Source: an uncultured Eubacteriales bacterium
GTDB taxonomy: Bacteria > Bacillota > Clostridia > Christensenellales > UBA1242
Direction: 5' to 3'
Assembly: GCA_948607205.1 (NCBI GenBank)
Contig: CAPERS010000001.1
Span: 1-64,000, forward strand
Length of the DNA stretch: 64,000 bases
Made by a program: the position numbers and the translations under genes. Below, piece by piece: positions 8,263 to 17,650 of the stretch (position 1 is its first letter; each line of letters opens with the position of its first letter). The notes below the pieces were generated by a model. It worked only from the letters and a program-made list of their open reading frames with translations, had not been told where the DNA came from and did no database searches.

Positions 8263-8643
8263 TTACTTTGATTTCTTAGGACGCTTAGCACCGTATTTAG
8301 AACGAGATTGCTTTCTGTTCTGAACACCAGCAGTATCAAGACTTCCACGAACGATGTGATATCTCACACCAGGAAGGTCCTTAACTCTGCCTCCACGAAC
8401 AAGAACTACGCTATGCTCTTGAAGGTTGTGTCCAACACCTGGAATGTAGCAAGTTCCTTCTTGTCCGTTTGAAAGTTTAACTCTGGCAATCTTACGAAGA
8501 GCTGAGTTAGGCTTCTTTGGAGTTGCAGTTCTCACAGAAAGGCAAACACCTCTTTTTTGAGGACATTCGTCAAGGAGTGGTGATTTTGACTTCTTTTCAA
8601 ATGTTTCACGGCCTTTTCTTACAAGTTGGTTTATTGTTGGCAT
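8263..8643 (-). CDS. rpsL: 30S ribosomal protein S12
   Basis: Decoding-centre ribosomal protein, 126 aa. The invariant motif PNSALRKIARVKLSNG and the loop GRVKDLPGVRYHIVRG are present. AAAAGGGG lies a few nt before ATG 8643. It is the first gene of the str operon, behind a leader of about 250 nt that contains a possible attenuator. Confidence 0.98.
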   Translation of the reverse strand: MPTINQLVRKGRETFEKKSKSPLLDECPQKRGVCLSVRTATPKKPNSALRKIARVKLSNGQEGTCYIPGVGHNLQEHSVVLVRGGRVKDLPGVRYHIVRGSLDTAGVQNRKQSRSKYGAKRPKKSK

Positions 8644-8892
8644 ACTTTTCCCCTTTTAACTCAGAATTTTCTGAGAGATTTTTGTCTTTAAAAAAGACAA
8701 CAGCCATGCTGTTGCCCAACAAAAATGCTTAACCTAAGTAAAACATGAACAACACGATTGCCTTTTATTCAAGGTCAACTCCGCAAAGTATTTCAGCGAA
8801 TCAGCGATAAAAATATCACTTGTTGTTTGTTTATGCTTAAAGCTTTTTATAAAGCCCAGTTTTAAGCATTGCTTCCGACAACGAAGCATACG
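8644..8892 (-). promoter_or_regulatory. Structured 5' leader of the str operon with terminator-like hairpin
   Basis: The region from the predicted start (about 8892) to rpsL is about 250 nt without a gene. On the minus strand TGCTTAAA pairs with TTTAAGCA enclosing a GCTTT/AAAGC stem. Further down, CAACAG-CATGG-CTGTTG (8698-8714) is followed by TC and six T, a terminator-like hairpin. TTGTCTTT/AAAGACAA overlaps its 3' arm, and TTGTTGGGCAACA overlaps its 5' arm, so these structures compete. CTCAGAA/TTCTGAG lies just before the ribosome binding site. Confidence 0.55.
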
Positions 8893-8898
8893 TTGGTT

Positions 8899-8927
8899 AT
8901 TATATATAATATGAAAAGAAAAGTCAA
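8899..8927 (-). promoter_or_regulatory. Promoter of the str operon
   Basis: TTGACT (8922-8927) and TATAAT (8899-8904) on the minus strand with a 17-nt spacer. The next 140 bases toward 9071 contain no gene that I can see. Confidence 0.85.
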
Positions 8928-9071
8928 GGATTTTTAATAACTTTTCTTTATTATTTTTAGCATTATTTTATCCAATTTAATTTAACAAAAAAAAGCTAAA
9001 TTTGAAATAAAAAATAAAAAACTATCTTTAAAACAAAAAATCACTGATTTTTCAGTGTCTTTTAGTTATTT

Positions 9072-9401
9072 TTAAATTTCATTAGATTCATCTTCGTCTT
9101 CATCATCAGAATAATTAAACTTTTCGCGTCCTATTCTTTTCAAAATTTTCATAGCTTTGTCACAATCTTTATCTGATTTTTGAATATGTTTGTTCATCCA
9201 AATCATTGCACCGGTTGCCACCAAGCCAAGTCCGCTCAATGCACAAGTGAAAATTGTTAAAGCTTTATCTTTCAAAACGCCTGCGCTTATTCCCACCAAA
9301 ATAAAACCGCTTAAAGTTGTTAAAGAAAAAGCATTTCTAAAACCTTTTGCAAGTTTCAAATGATTTTTATTTTCTTCTTTCAATTCCTTTATATTGTTCA
9401 T
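9072..9401 (-). CDS. Small two-helix membrane protein
   Basis: A 109-aa protein of unknown function. A basic, charged N-terminus is followed by two hydrophobic segments, roughly residues 27-45 (LTTLSGFILVGISAGVL) and 48-68 (ALTIFTCALSGLGLVATGAM). A charged tail ends in an Asp/Glu cluster (SDDEDEDESNE). No clear ribosome binding site precedes ATG 9401. It lies downstream of a 43-aa acidic ORF on the same strand and may share its transcript. Confidence 0.6.
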   Translation of the reverse strand: MNNIKELKEENKNHLKLAKGFRNAFSLTTLSGFILVGISAGVLKDKALTIFTCALSGLGLVATGAMIWMNKHIQKSDKDCDKAMKILKRIGREKFNYSDDEDEDESNEI

Positions 9402-9464
9402 TGCTTTTATAAGCTTAAAATAATCAATCTATTCTTTATTTTCCATTTTTATCCTCTGACAAAA

Positions 9465-9596
9465 TTAATAACCAAACTCATCGCATCTATCCCAGTCGAC
9501 ATTTGCAAGAGTTTCATTATCTTTATCTGATTGATAGCAGTCAGCGTCATCACAAACTGGGCTTTCTTTTTCAATAATTTCTACTTCTTCATCCAT
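9465..9596 (-). CDS. Small acidic protein, 43 aa
   Basis: The frame begins ATGGATGAAGAAG with AAGGAG 7 nt upstream and ends at TAA 9465. The product is acidic (starts MDEEVEIIEKESP, ends DRCDEFGY) and contains three cysteines (VCDDADC and RC). A strong promoter, TTGACA-17-TATATT, lies immediately upstream within an inverted repeat. The good ribosome binding site and promoter support a real gene, but I recognise no family. Confidence 0.6.
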   Translation of the reverse strand: MDEEVEIIEKESPVCDDADCYQSDKDNETLANVDWDRCDEFGY

Positions 9597-9619
9597 CTTA
9601 ATTTCTCCTTACTAAAAAA

Positions 9620-9659
9620 TATATCACACAACTGAACATTTGTCAATATGTGTGATATA
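9620..9659 (-). terminator. ligA terminator that also holds a promoter
   Basis: TATATCACACA (9620-9630) and TGTGTGATATA (9649-9659) are a perfect 11-bp inverted repeat with an 18-nt loop, starting a few bases after the ligA stop. On the minus strand the stem is followed by six T. The same segment contains TTGACA-17-TATATT reading on to the 43-aa ORF, with the distal arm covering the -10 box. It can serve as a terminator, an operator, or both. Confidence 0.65.
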
Positions 9660-9663
9660 AATT

Positions 9664-11637
9664 TTACAAGCCTGCTATTTCTTTAAATTCGTTTTCGCTG
9701 ATTATTTTAACGCCGAGCGCTTTGGCTTTGTCAAGTTTTGAGCCAGCGCTTTCCCCTGCAAGCACAAAGTCGGTATTTTTTGAAACTGATGACGAAGTCT
9801 TTCCACCAAGGCTTTCAATAATTTTTTCAGCCTCACTTCGAGTGAAAGATTTAAGTGTTCCTGTCAGAACAACAGTTTTGTTTGAGAAAGGCGAATCTTT
9901 AACTTCAATTTTTTCAATTTCTTCAATTTTGACACCGGCTTGAATAAGTTTTTCAATTTCATTGATGTTATCATTATTTTGGAAAAAATTAAAGATATTT
10001 TCTGCAATTACATTTCCAACATCACGAATGCTTGCAAGGCGCTCTATGTTTGCTGACTTTATATTTTCCAAACTGCCAAATTCTCTGGCAAGTTCTCTGG
10101 CAGTTTTTCTTCCCACTTCGGCTATTCCAAGTGCGAACAAAAATCTGTCCAAGTCAATATTTTTGCTTTTTTCAATTGATTTGATAGTTTTTTCTGCTTT
10201 TTTATCTTTAAAAAGTTCAAGTTTCAATAAATCTTCTTTTGTTAATGAAAAAACATCAGACAAAAATCTCACACCAAGAGTGTCATAAAATTGACCAACA
10301 GTTTTCTCTGAAAGACCTTCAATATTGAAAGCGTTTCGACTGGCAAAATGAGCGAGCCTGTCAACAACTTGGTCTTTGCAACCGAGATGATTTGTGCAAA
10401 AAAGAAGTGGTCCTTTTTGAATAAGTTCATGCTGACAACAAGGGCAATGTGTCGGCTGAGCGATGTCCTGAGAATAAGCAAACTTTTCAGCAAGTCCCAT
10501 AACCTCTGGGATAACTTCATTGCTTCTTCTGATAAAAACTCGAGAATTTTTATAGACATTTTTTCGCCTGATATCTTCGATATTGTTGAGCGTTGCGCGA
10601 GAAATGCTCGCGCCTGCAAGTTCAACAGGTTCAAGAATTGCAATTGGCGTCACGCGACCGCTTCTGCCCACCTGCCAAATAACATCTTGGAGCATTGTTG
10701 TGACTTCTTGCGCCTCAAACTTAAAGGCCATTGCCCATTTTGGAAACTTATTTGTGTAGCCAATTTCATCACGAGGTGCAACTTGGTCAACTTTGATAAC
10801 CATTCCGTCAATCGTGACATCAATTTTATTTTTTATTTCATCCACTTTTTTGATTTCGTCTGCAATTTCACTTGCGCTGTTAAAAACTTTTAAATATCCA
10901 CCCGTTTTGAAACCATTTTCTTTTAAGAACAAATTCATTTCTTCTTGCGTTGCAAAGGCTTTTCCTTCACAGAGAATAATCTCATAACAGAAATAGTCAA
11001 GGTTACGTTTTGCAGTTTCTTTTGGGTCAAGATTTCGGATTGCGCCCGCAACAGCATTTCTTGGATTTTTTAGTTTTTCTATTGCATTTTTATTATATTT
11101 TTCAAAGTTTTTATTGGTTATCATTCCCTCGCCACGAACGATTAAATGACCCTTGAATTCAATTTGAAGAGGAAGTGATTTGATTGTTTTTGCCTGCAAA
11201 GAAACATCTTCGCCAATCTGTCCATTTCCGCGAGTTGTTGCTGACACAAATTGACCATTTTTATATTCAACAACAAGACTGAGTCCGTCAAATTTATATT
11301 CAAGCGTAAATTTTGTTTTTGGTGCGAACTTTTTCATATCACGAGTCCAAGAGGCAAGTTCATCAAAATCGCGAACTTTGTTGAGCGAAAGAAGTGGCAC
11401 TTCGTGCTTTTTCTTTGCGAAACCTTCCAAGACCCCATCGCCAACTCTTTGCGTTGGAGAATAATCAAGAACCACGCCAGTTTCTTTTTCAAGGTCAACA
11501 AGTCGATAATACAAATCATCATATTCCTTATCAGAAATCAAAGGATTGTCGTAAACATAATAAGCCTTGTTATGCTTATCAATTTCGGCAATCAACCTTT
11601 TCATTTCTTCAAGTTTTTTTTGGTCTTGTTCTTTCAT
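9664..11637 (-). CDS. ligA: NAD-dependent DNA ligase
   Basis: Seals nicks in duplex DNA using NAD+. At 657 aa it is nearly full length. The order is Ia-like N-terminal domain, adenylation domain with the nucleophile motif YKFDGLSL, OB fold, a zinc finger with four cysteines (CPCC, CTNHLGC), helix-hairpin-helix repeats, and a C-terminal BRCT domain (KTVVLTGTLKSFTRSEAEK). Its ATG overlaps the pcrA stop by one base, with GGAGG 4 nt upstream, so pcrA and ligA form a coupled repair/replication pair as in many Bacillota. Confidence 0.97.
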   Translation of the reverse strand: MKEQDQKKLEEMKRLIAEIDKHNKAYYVYDNPLISDKEYDDLYYRLVDLEKETGVVLDYSPTQRVGDGVLEGFAKKKHEVPLLSLNKVRDFDELASWTRDMKKFAPKTKFTLEYKFDGLSLVVEYKNGQFVSATTRGNGQIGEDVSLQAKTIKSLPLQIEFKGHLIVRGEGMITNKNFEKYNKNAIEKLKNPRNAVAGAIRNLDPKETAKRNLDYFCYEIILCEGKAFATQEEMNLFLKENGFKTGGYLKVFNSASEIADEIKKVDEIKNKIDVTIDGMVIKVDQVAPRDEIGYTNKFPKWAMAFKFEAQEVTTMLQDVIWQVGRSGRVTPIAILEPVELAGASISRATLNNIEDIRRKNVYKNSRVFIRRSNEVIPEVMGLAEKFAYSQDIAQPTHCPCCQHELIQKGPLLFCTNHLGCKDQVVDRLAHFASRNAFNIEGLSEKTVGQFYDTLGVRFLSDVFSLTKEDLLKLELFKDKKAEKTIKSIEKSKNIDLDRFLFALGIAEVGRKTARELAREFGSLENIKSANIERLASIRDVGNVIAENIFNFFQNNDNINEIEKLIQAGVKIEEIEKIEVKDSPFSNKTVVLTGTLKSFTRSEAEKIIESLGGKTSSSVSKNTDFVLAGESAGSKLDKAKALGVKIISENEFKEIAGL

Positions 11638-13889
11638 TAATCCTCCAAAATTTCAAGTGGCGCAAGTTCAAGCATCAAACTTTTTTTGCCAAATCCTTCA
11701 AAAATTATATCTCCAACCAGTCCGTCAGAAGATATTTCCACAATTTCACCTTCGCCATACTTGGTGTGAATAACTTTTTGCCCAACCTTATATATTGAAA
11801 TGTCCTTTTCAGGCACATATTTTTTCTCTTCTCGGAAGAAGTTATCCTTGTTAAAAGTGCTTTTCACAAAGTTTTCGCCACTAAAGTTTCCACCTGTGCC
11901 ATAGCCGAAATTACCATTTCCGAAAGAGCCATATCCGCCACCAGAGCGTTCACCAAAACTTCGACTGGCAAAAGTTCCAGCACTTTTGCGTTCAAGGTCA
12001 ATAAGTCCAAGTTCCTTGCAAAATCTGCTTGGCATTTGATATTGACTCTCGCGATAAATATATCTTTTTGTGACATGCGAAAGATAGAGTTTTTCTTCGG
12101 CACGCGTGAGCGCCACATACATAAGTCTGCGTTCTTCTTCAATTTCGCTGTTGTTGCCGATTGCGCGAGAGATTGGCAAAATGCCCTCTTCAAGGCCAAT
12201 CACAAACACCGCCTTAAATTCAAGCCCTTTGACAGCATGAATGGTGGCAATTGTCACCGCTCCGCCCTGACCAATTTCATCGTTATCAGACTTCAAAGTT
12301 ATGCTTTCAAGAAAAGCGCCGAGGTCGGCTTCTGGATTGAGCGCTTCAAATTCTTTGACAGAAGAGATGAACTGCTCGATGTTCATTATTCTGTTGAGGT
12401 CCTCTTCACTTTTAGTTGAAAAAGCAGAATAGATGTCAAACTTTTTGATAACCTTTTCAACAAAACTTGATAGCGGATTTTGTTTTTCAAACTTTAAAGA
12501 ATTGAAGACTTCAATAAAGGATTGAAGTTTTTTATATATTGCACTTTCGGTTTTTATTGCGTCAGAAAGAATAGTTTCAAGCATTGAGCCTTGCGAAAGC
12601 AATTTGATTTTATTTACTGCCACATCGCCGATTGAACGTTTTGGGAAATTGATAATCCGCTCAAGCGAGATATCATCTTTAGGATTGACAAAAAGTCTTA
12701 AATAGGCAATCACATTTTTGATTTCGTTTCGTTCATAGAACTTGAATCCACCATAGATTCTGTGCGGAATGTTATATGACAAAAAAGCCTCTTCAAACGC
12801 GCGAGAAAGTGCGTTCATGCGCATAAGAACAGCCATATCGTCATAACTATATCCCTGACTATGCAATCTTTCAATGGTTTTTGCAACATAAAGGGCTTCG
12901 TCGCGCTCATCATATGCGTTATATAGACTTGGCTTTTCGCCTTCGCCTTTATCAGTCCACATATTTTTATCAAGACGAGTTAGGTTGTTCTTTATCACAC
13001 TGTTGGCAACTTTAAGAATTGATGCAGTTGAGCGATAGTTCCTTTCAAGTTTGAAAACTTTGACATCAGGAAAATCTTTTTTGAAATTGAAGATATTTTT
13101 GAAGTTTGCTCCGCGCCAAGAATAAATGCACTGGTCTTCATCGCCCACAACAAAAACATTGCCATGAACCTTGCAAAGCATTTTGACAAGTTCATATTGA
13201 ATGGTGTTGGTGTCTTGAAATTCATCGACAAGAACATAGCGGAATCTGTTTGAATAATGATTTAACACCTCAGGGCAACTTTTGAAAAGCAGATAGGTTT
13301 TTCTGAGAAGGTCATCAAAATCAAGCGCGTTGTTCTTTTCAAGTTTTTCTTCATAGGCTTGCATAAGAATGCCAATTTTTCTGATTTCATCTTCACCTGA
13401 GTGGAGATTTAAGTATTCACCCAATGAAAGCACATCATTTTTCCAGTTGGAAAGATGAAATGAAAAAAGTTTTTTAAGTTTATCTTTTTCGTTATCAAAT
13501 CCGCTTTCCTCAATCACCTCTTTGATGACCTTGTCGGCATCGCTTTCAGAATAGATTGAAAAATTGCGCGAAAAAGGAGGCATAAAATCAATATCGTGCC
13601 TTAAAATCTTTGCGCACATAGAGTGAAAAGTTGAAATCCAAACTCTGTCAGCGCCTTCGACCATTTTGGAGATTCTCTCTTTCATTTCCTGTGACGCTTT
13701 GTTTGTGAAAGTGATTGCGAGAATTTCATAAGGACTGACCTTGAAAGAATCAATCAAAAAAGCAACCCTGTGTGTGAGCAGTTTTGTCTTGCCACTGCCA
13801 GCACCAGCGGTCACAAGAATGGCACCCTCAATTTGATTGAGTGCCAATCTCTGTTCTTCATTAAGTGAGTTTATATCATAGTTTTGCAT
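11637..13889 (-). CDS. pcrA: UvrD/PcrA-family superfamily 1 DNA helicase
   Basis: A 3'-5' ATP-dependent helicase for repair and rolling-circle processes. Motifs seen are Walker A AGAGSGKT near residue 30, DEFQDTN (II), GDEDQCIYSWRGA (III), ERNYRS (IV) and YVALTRAEEKLYLS (VI). The 750-aa length is usual. Near the C-terminus a Gly-rich low-complexity stretch (GGGYGSFGNGNFGYG) precedes the conserved KVGQKVIHTKYGEGEIV domain that contacts RNA polymerase in PcrA. No Shine-Dalgarno sequence is present. TTTACT-17-TATTAT places the -10 exactly 6 nt before ATG 13889, suggesting a leaderless mRNA. Confidence 0.95.
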   Translation of the reverse strand: MQNYDINSLNEEQRLALNQIEGAILVTAGAGSGKTKLLTHRVAFLIDSFKVSPYEILAITFTNKASQEMKERISKMVEGADRVWISTFHSMCAKILRHDIDFMPPFSRNFSIYSESDADKVIKEVIEESGFDNEKDKLKKLFSFHLSNWKNDVLSLGEYLNLHSGEDEIRKIGILMQAYEEKLEKNNALDFDDLLRKTYLLFKSCPEVLNHYSNRFRYVLVDEFQDTNTIQYELVKMLCKVHGNVFVVGDEDQCIYSWRGANFKNIFNFKKDFPDVKVFKLERNYRSTASILKVANSVIKNNLTRLDKNMWTDKGEGEKPSLYNAYDERDEALYVAKTIERLHSQGYSYDDMAVLMRMNALSRAFEEAFLSYNIPHRIYGGFKFYERNEIKNVIAYLRLFVNPKDDISLERIINFPKRSIGDVAVNKIKLLSQGSMLETILSDAIKTESAIYKKLQSFIEVFNSLKFEKQNPLSSFVEKVIKKFDIYSAFSTKSEEDLNRIMNIEQFISSVKEFEALNPEADLGAFLESITLKSDNDEIGQGGAVTIATIHAVKGLEFKAVFVIGLEEGILPISRAIGNNSEIEEERRLMYVALTRAEEKLYLSHVTKRYIYRESQYQMPSRFCKELGLIDLERKSAGTFASRSFGERSGGGYGSFGNGNFGYGTGGNFSGENFVKSTFNKDNFFREEKKYVPEKDISIYKVGQKVIHTKYGEGEIVEISSDGLVGDIIFEGFGKKSLMLELAPLEILED

Positions 13890-13916
13890 ACATTAATAAT
13901 AGCAAAATAAAAGCAA

Positions 13917-14261
13917 TTAGTAAACTAAATTCGCCTTATTTTCATCTTCAATCTTTTTTCTGTATTTTAAATATTTTTCGATAGTGTCAAGCAGATATTT
14001 TTCTTGCCCACGATTGTCAAGTGAATTAAATATTTTTTCATTCATCAGACGCTTAATAGGATTATTCACACCTTCATCAGAATTTAAAAGTCGTTGAACA
14101 TTCTCATAAAAATCATCATCTTTTTCATCGATAAGTTTAACTTCGCATGCTGGCGAAACTTCATCATAGCCATATGCTTTTCCAATTGTATTCCTATGTA
14201 TCATTCTGTTTTTTGCTTTAAGTGCAAGTGCTTTAAGTAAATCACTTCTCTCGCTTTTCAT
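13917..14261 (-). CDS. Hypothetical protein, 114 aa
   Basis: A small soluble, charged and probably helical protein that I do not recognise. AGGAGG precedes ATG 14261 by about 7 nt. The central part reads VSPACEVKLIDEKDDDFYENVQRLL, and the C-terminus is a Lys/Glu-rich helix (LLDTIEKYLKYRKKIEDENK). It lies between holA and pcrA on the same strand but is separated from holA by a terminator. No functional inference is possible beyond a cytoplasmic location. Confidence 0.65.
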   Translation of the reverse strand: MKSERSDLLKALALKAKNRMIHRNTIGKAYGYDEVSPACEVKLIDEKDDDFYENVQRLLNSDEGVNNPIKRLMNEKIFNSLDNRGQEKYLLDTIEKYLKYRKKIEDENKANLVY

Positions 14262-14440
14262 ATTAAGTCCTCCTTTTTGTTTTCAAGCATCATAATGAAA
14301 AATGCAAGGAAATTATAACAAAATATTTTCGATATACAAAAGCATATTTTGCCGTTAAAAGAGGAGTTTTGTCGATAAATAGTAGCGTTTTTAACTATCA
14401 TAAATTTCGACAATTTTGGCGCTGATAATTTTGAAAAAAT

Positions 14441-14466
14441 CAACAAAAAAGCACCATGAAAGGTGC
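14441..14466 (-). terminator. Intrinsic terminator of holA
   Basis: On the minus strand GCACC-TTTCAT-GGTGC is followed by six T directly after the holA stop. The 175 bases from here to 14261 show no gene or clear structure. Confidence 0.85.
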
Positions 14467-15410
14467 TAAATATAAAGTATCGAAAAGACAAGAAGATAAA
14501 GTGCATTTTCACTGAGAATTGCTCCACTTTTTATCTTGAAATCAATCTCTTCCAAAAGTGCATAGATTTTTTTAAGTTGCATTTTTGAGAAGTTTTTCAC
14601 TTGCGCTCTCTGTTTTGAAATTGCATATTCTTTAACGCCCAAAAGATTTGCAAGCCCTGCATTGTCAAGGTCTGAAATTGAGATAAAGAAAAGGCGTCTG
14701 AAATGATTTGTGATAAGGCTTAGAGTTCCCACATCCTTAACAAGAGAGGAAAGCAACATCAAACTTTTGTCAGCATCGCGCTTTCCAAGCGCTTCTGTAA
14801 GTTCAAAAACCACAAAATCATTTTCTTTTTTAACAAGTTTTTCAACAAGGTTTTTTGTGATAAGTTCTTCACTCATGTCATAAAAGCAAAGTTTATCAAG
14901 CTCGTTCATAATGCGCGTTAAATAGCCATCGCAAAAATCTATAAGTGTTTCAAGCGCTTCACTGCTGATTGTTTTTCCACGTTTTGAAATTTCGCTGACA
15001 ACAATACCTGAAAGCAACTTGTTTTCCATACGTTTGGCGTCAACAAATTCAACATTTGGCTTTATCGAAGCAAACTTATCGGCAAAGTCAAGAATAATCA
15101 AAACGGTGGTTTCAACTGGATTTTTGAGATATTCAAGAAGTGCTTTTTTGTCAGATTCATTAACTTTTGACAGGTTTTTCAAGACTATAACTCTTTTCTC
15201 ACTGCCAAGAGGCATAACTTCGCAAGCGTCAAGCACAGCCTTCATTGAAAAATTGTCATCATCGAAAGAAATCAAGTTGAAATCGGGATTTTCGAGATTT
15301 GACGCTTTTTTAATCATTGAAAAAGCCTTTTCGAAGAGATAATAATCATCTCCCAAAACAAGATAACAACTTTTTATATGTTCTTTAAGTCGATTTTTAA
15401 GCGTTCTCAT
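14466..15410 (-). CDS. holA: DNA polymerase III delta subunit
   Basis: Subunit of the clamp loader that opens the sliding clamp. The 314-aa length and the pattern fit HolA: an N-terminal strand-helix start (SCYLVLGDDYYLFEKAFSMIKK), a NLSKVNESDKKALLEYLKNP segment, a middle helical domain (LDKLCFYD), and a C-terminal helical domain with LLGVKEYAISKQRAQVKNFS. The Walker A lysine is absent, as is normal for delta. It lies 12 bases after comEC on the same strand, the same comEC-holA order seen in Bacillus. Confidence 0.88.
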   Translation of the reverse strand: MRTLKNRLKEHIKSCYLVLGDDYYLFEKAFSMIKKASNLENPDFNLISFDDDNFSMKAVLDACEVMPLGSEKRVIVLKNLSKVNESDKKALLEYLKNPVETTVLIILDFADKFASIKPNVEFVDAKRMENKLLSGIVVSEISKRGKTISSEALETLIDFCDGYLTRIMNELDKLCFYDMSEELITKNLVEKLVKKENDFVVFELTEALGKRDADKSLMLLSSLVKDVGTLSLITNHFRRLFFISISDLDNAGLANLLGVKEYAISKQRAQVKNFSKMQLKKIYALLEEIDFKIKSGAILSENALYLLVFSILYI

Positions 15411-15422
15411 TTCAATCCTTTT

Positions 15423-17543
15423 TTAGTCTAAACTTTTCATTTTCCAAGAGTTGTCCTGCCAATAGAATCGCATATTGCCATCTTTTTGATAACTATGCTC
15501 GGTGTCACCTTTCTTGGAAATGATTGTGTTGCAGTCAAAGCAGTCAGAGAGGTCATCGTTATCGCCAAGCACAGCCATTTGATAATCCTGACCAGCGAGA
15601 TACTCCTTTGCAATCACACTGTTATTATAACTCAATCTGCTTGAAGAGGCAAAGAAAATTGCGTGATTTGAATAATTTATTTCAATCCCAAGCACCTTTT
15701 CACTTGCCATGATGTATTTAACCTTGAAATCACCAAGAGTATACTCCTTGTCCGCCACCACTTCCACAATGTCAACTCTTGATGACTTTGCCTTGTCAGG
15801 CACCATGGCAACTTGAAAGGTCAAACTGTCGAGATACTTTATCGCTTTGCTTGAAAGAGTTGTGTCTGTGACGAAATAGTCAATCCCGTGCTTTCTGACG
15901 CAGTCGAAATATGCGTCAAGCATATAGTCCTGATTTTTGTTGAGATTCCCCAGCATTAGCCTCTGTCCGCTGTCGGAGGTTATAATCATCGTTTGGCAAG
16001 AGTTGTCAGACACAATGTCAACGCCTTCAAACTTTGGCGGAATTGCACTCAAAACAATGCCTAGCGTCAGCGAAAACAAACCACACGCAACAACTGCACC
16101 TTTGACAAGTTTGCTTGAAAGAAGATATCGACTGCAAGCAAACAAAACGATGAAAAATGAAGCAACCACTTCCACTCCAAAAGATTTGAGAGGAACGCGA
16201 AGAGAAGAGGACGCAAAAACTTTGGCAACGCCTGCAATAAAATCGATAAAATATTTAAAAGGCACAAAAAGAAAGGACATAAACGGCATTATCGAGCAAA
16301 TTATCATCACAAGAAGAAGCAAAGGAAACATCACACTGAAAAGCGGAATAACAACAAAATTGGCAAACACTGAAAGCAGATTGTATGACTCGGTAAACAG
16401 TGCCAAAAATGGCAATATGCCCAACTGTGCAGATATGCTCATCGCCAAAACCTCACTGCATTTGCGTGGAATTATTTTTGAAATGAGGTCAGTCAAAACT
16501 GGAAAGATGAAAAAGATTGTCGCAACGCAAAAGAAACTCATAAGAAAGCCAACATCAAGCGCCGACAAAGGATTTGGCAGAACGATGATAAATCCTGCTA
16601 TGCCAAGACTTGTCAGCCTGTCATATCGCCTGCCCAAAAGCCTCGCAAGCAAAACCACCAAGCCCATAACCGATGCTCTGACAACCGAAGGCGAAAAACT
16701 GCAGAGAAAACAATAGGTCAAAAGCAAAATAAAAGCAATAATGAACTTGACATACTTGTTCGCTTTGAGTTTGTCGAGCAGAAAATATAAACACGCAACC
16801 AAAAACCCAATGTGCAGTCCTGAAACAACAAGAATATGCACAATGCCAGCATCACGAAAGTTATTCTTGACCATTTCGTCAATCTCCTGCTTGTCACCAA
16901 ACAGCATGGCATAGCACACACTGGCGCTTGACTCATCCATTCGCTCATTCAGCATGCTTTTGATATACAATCGATATTTCTCGTCAAGTTTGAGATAGCC
17001 TTTTGTCGCCACCACCTTGTCAATGCTCACTGTCGCATTGTAGCCAATGTTGTTTCGAAATGAATAGGTGTTAAAGCCGTCAAGAATTATCAGCCTCGAC
17101 TGCGTCACATTAGTTACGAAAGAAAGTATATCTCCACTCTTGACACCCTCTAGACCGTTGTTATAAATTCTTAACTGAACATTTCTCACACTCTGCCCAT
17201 TGATTGTCACGTCTTTAAGTATGGCAACCTGATTTGAGCCATAGTCATAAAGTTGGTCGTCAACTCGTCCAACAACGGCGACTGGCTCAGCATAGTCCTT
17301 TCCGCCCCAAACAGCAGTTCCTGCAAAAAACAGCCCATTGCCAGCAAAAAAGAAGGCAAATATGATGAGAAGAAATTTCCACTTCTTCTTCCAAATCAAA
17401 AAGGCAGACAAAAGCACAAAACAAACAAGAGCAATCACAAGCGCCTTGACCTCACCGCTGTAAATTCCCCTTGCAAGCGTTATTCCAAAAAGGAGTGCCA
17501 AGAAAAAATAAAACACTCTGTGAACAAACTTTCCGCCTTTCAT
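15423..17543 (-). CDS. comEC: ComEC/Rec2 DNA channel with degenerate nuclease-like domain
   Basis: ComEC forms the inner-membrane channel for single-stranded DNA during natural transformation. The 706-aa protein has the N-terminal soluble (OB-like) region after two or three helices, then the competence core with HILVVSGLHIGFLVA and FCSFSPSVVRASVM, and many membrane helices. The C-terminal metallo-beta-lactamase-like part (after about residue 510) is recognisable, but the HxHxDH metal site is replaced by DTTLSS in the segment HGIDYFVTDTTLSS, so it should not cleave DNA. No Shine-Dalgarno sequence is seen; TATTAT lies 7 nt before ATG 17543. Confidence 0.9.
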   Translation of the reverse strand: MKGGKFVHRVFYFFLALLFGITLARGIYSGEVKALVIALVCFVLLSAFLIWKKKWKFLLIIFAFFFAGNGLFFAGTAVWGGKDYAEPVAVVGRVDDQLYDYGSNQVAILKDVTINGQSVRNVQLRIYNNGLEGVKSGDILSFVTNVTQSRLIILDGFNTYSFRNNIGYNATVSIDKVVATKGYLKLDEKYRLYIKSMLNERMDESSASVCYAMLFGDKQEIDEMVKNNFRDAGIVHILVVSGLHIGFLVACLYFLLDKLKANKYVKFIIAFILLLTYCFLCSFSPSVVRASVMGLVVLLARLLGRRYDRLTSLGIAGFIIVLPNPLSALDVGFLMSFFCVATIFFIFPVLTDLISKIIPRKCSEVLAMSISAQLGILPFLALFTESYNLLSVFANFVVIPLFSVMFPLLLLVMIICSIMPFMSFLFVPFKYFIDFIAGVAKVFASSSLRVPLKSFGVEVVASFFIVLFACSRYLLSSKLVKGAVVACGLFSLTLGIVLSAIPPKFEGVDIVSDNSCQTMIITSDSGQRLMLGNLNKNQDYMLDAYFDCVRKHGIDYFVTDTTLSSKAIKYLDSLTFQVAMVPDKAKSSRVDIVEVVADKEYTLGDFKVKYIMASEKVLGIEINYSNHAIFFASSSRLSYNNSVIAKEYLAGQDYQMAVLGDNDDLSDCFDCNTIISKKGDTEHSYQKDGNMRFYWQDNSWKMKSLD

Positions 17544-17650
17544 TTTATCTATAATATAACAAATTTTGCCGAAAAAAGAAAGTTATTGGCTTATTTTCGA
17601 AAATTTTTTCACTTTTTTATAACTATTTCACATTGTTTTTTTGAAAAGTA

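Noticed and set aside
15937..16716. 259-codon plus-strand frame within comEC
   Set aside because: It is antisense to the membrane core of comEC. The low-complexity basic sequence (many Thr, Lys, Arg) is what hydrophobic codons give in reverse, and no site precedes it.
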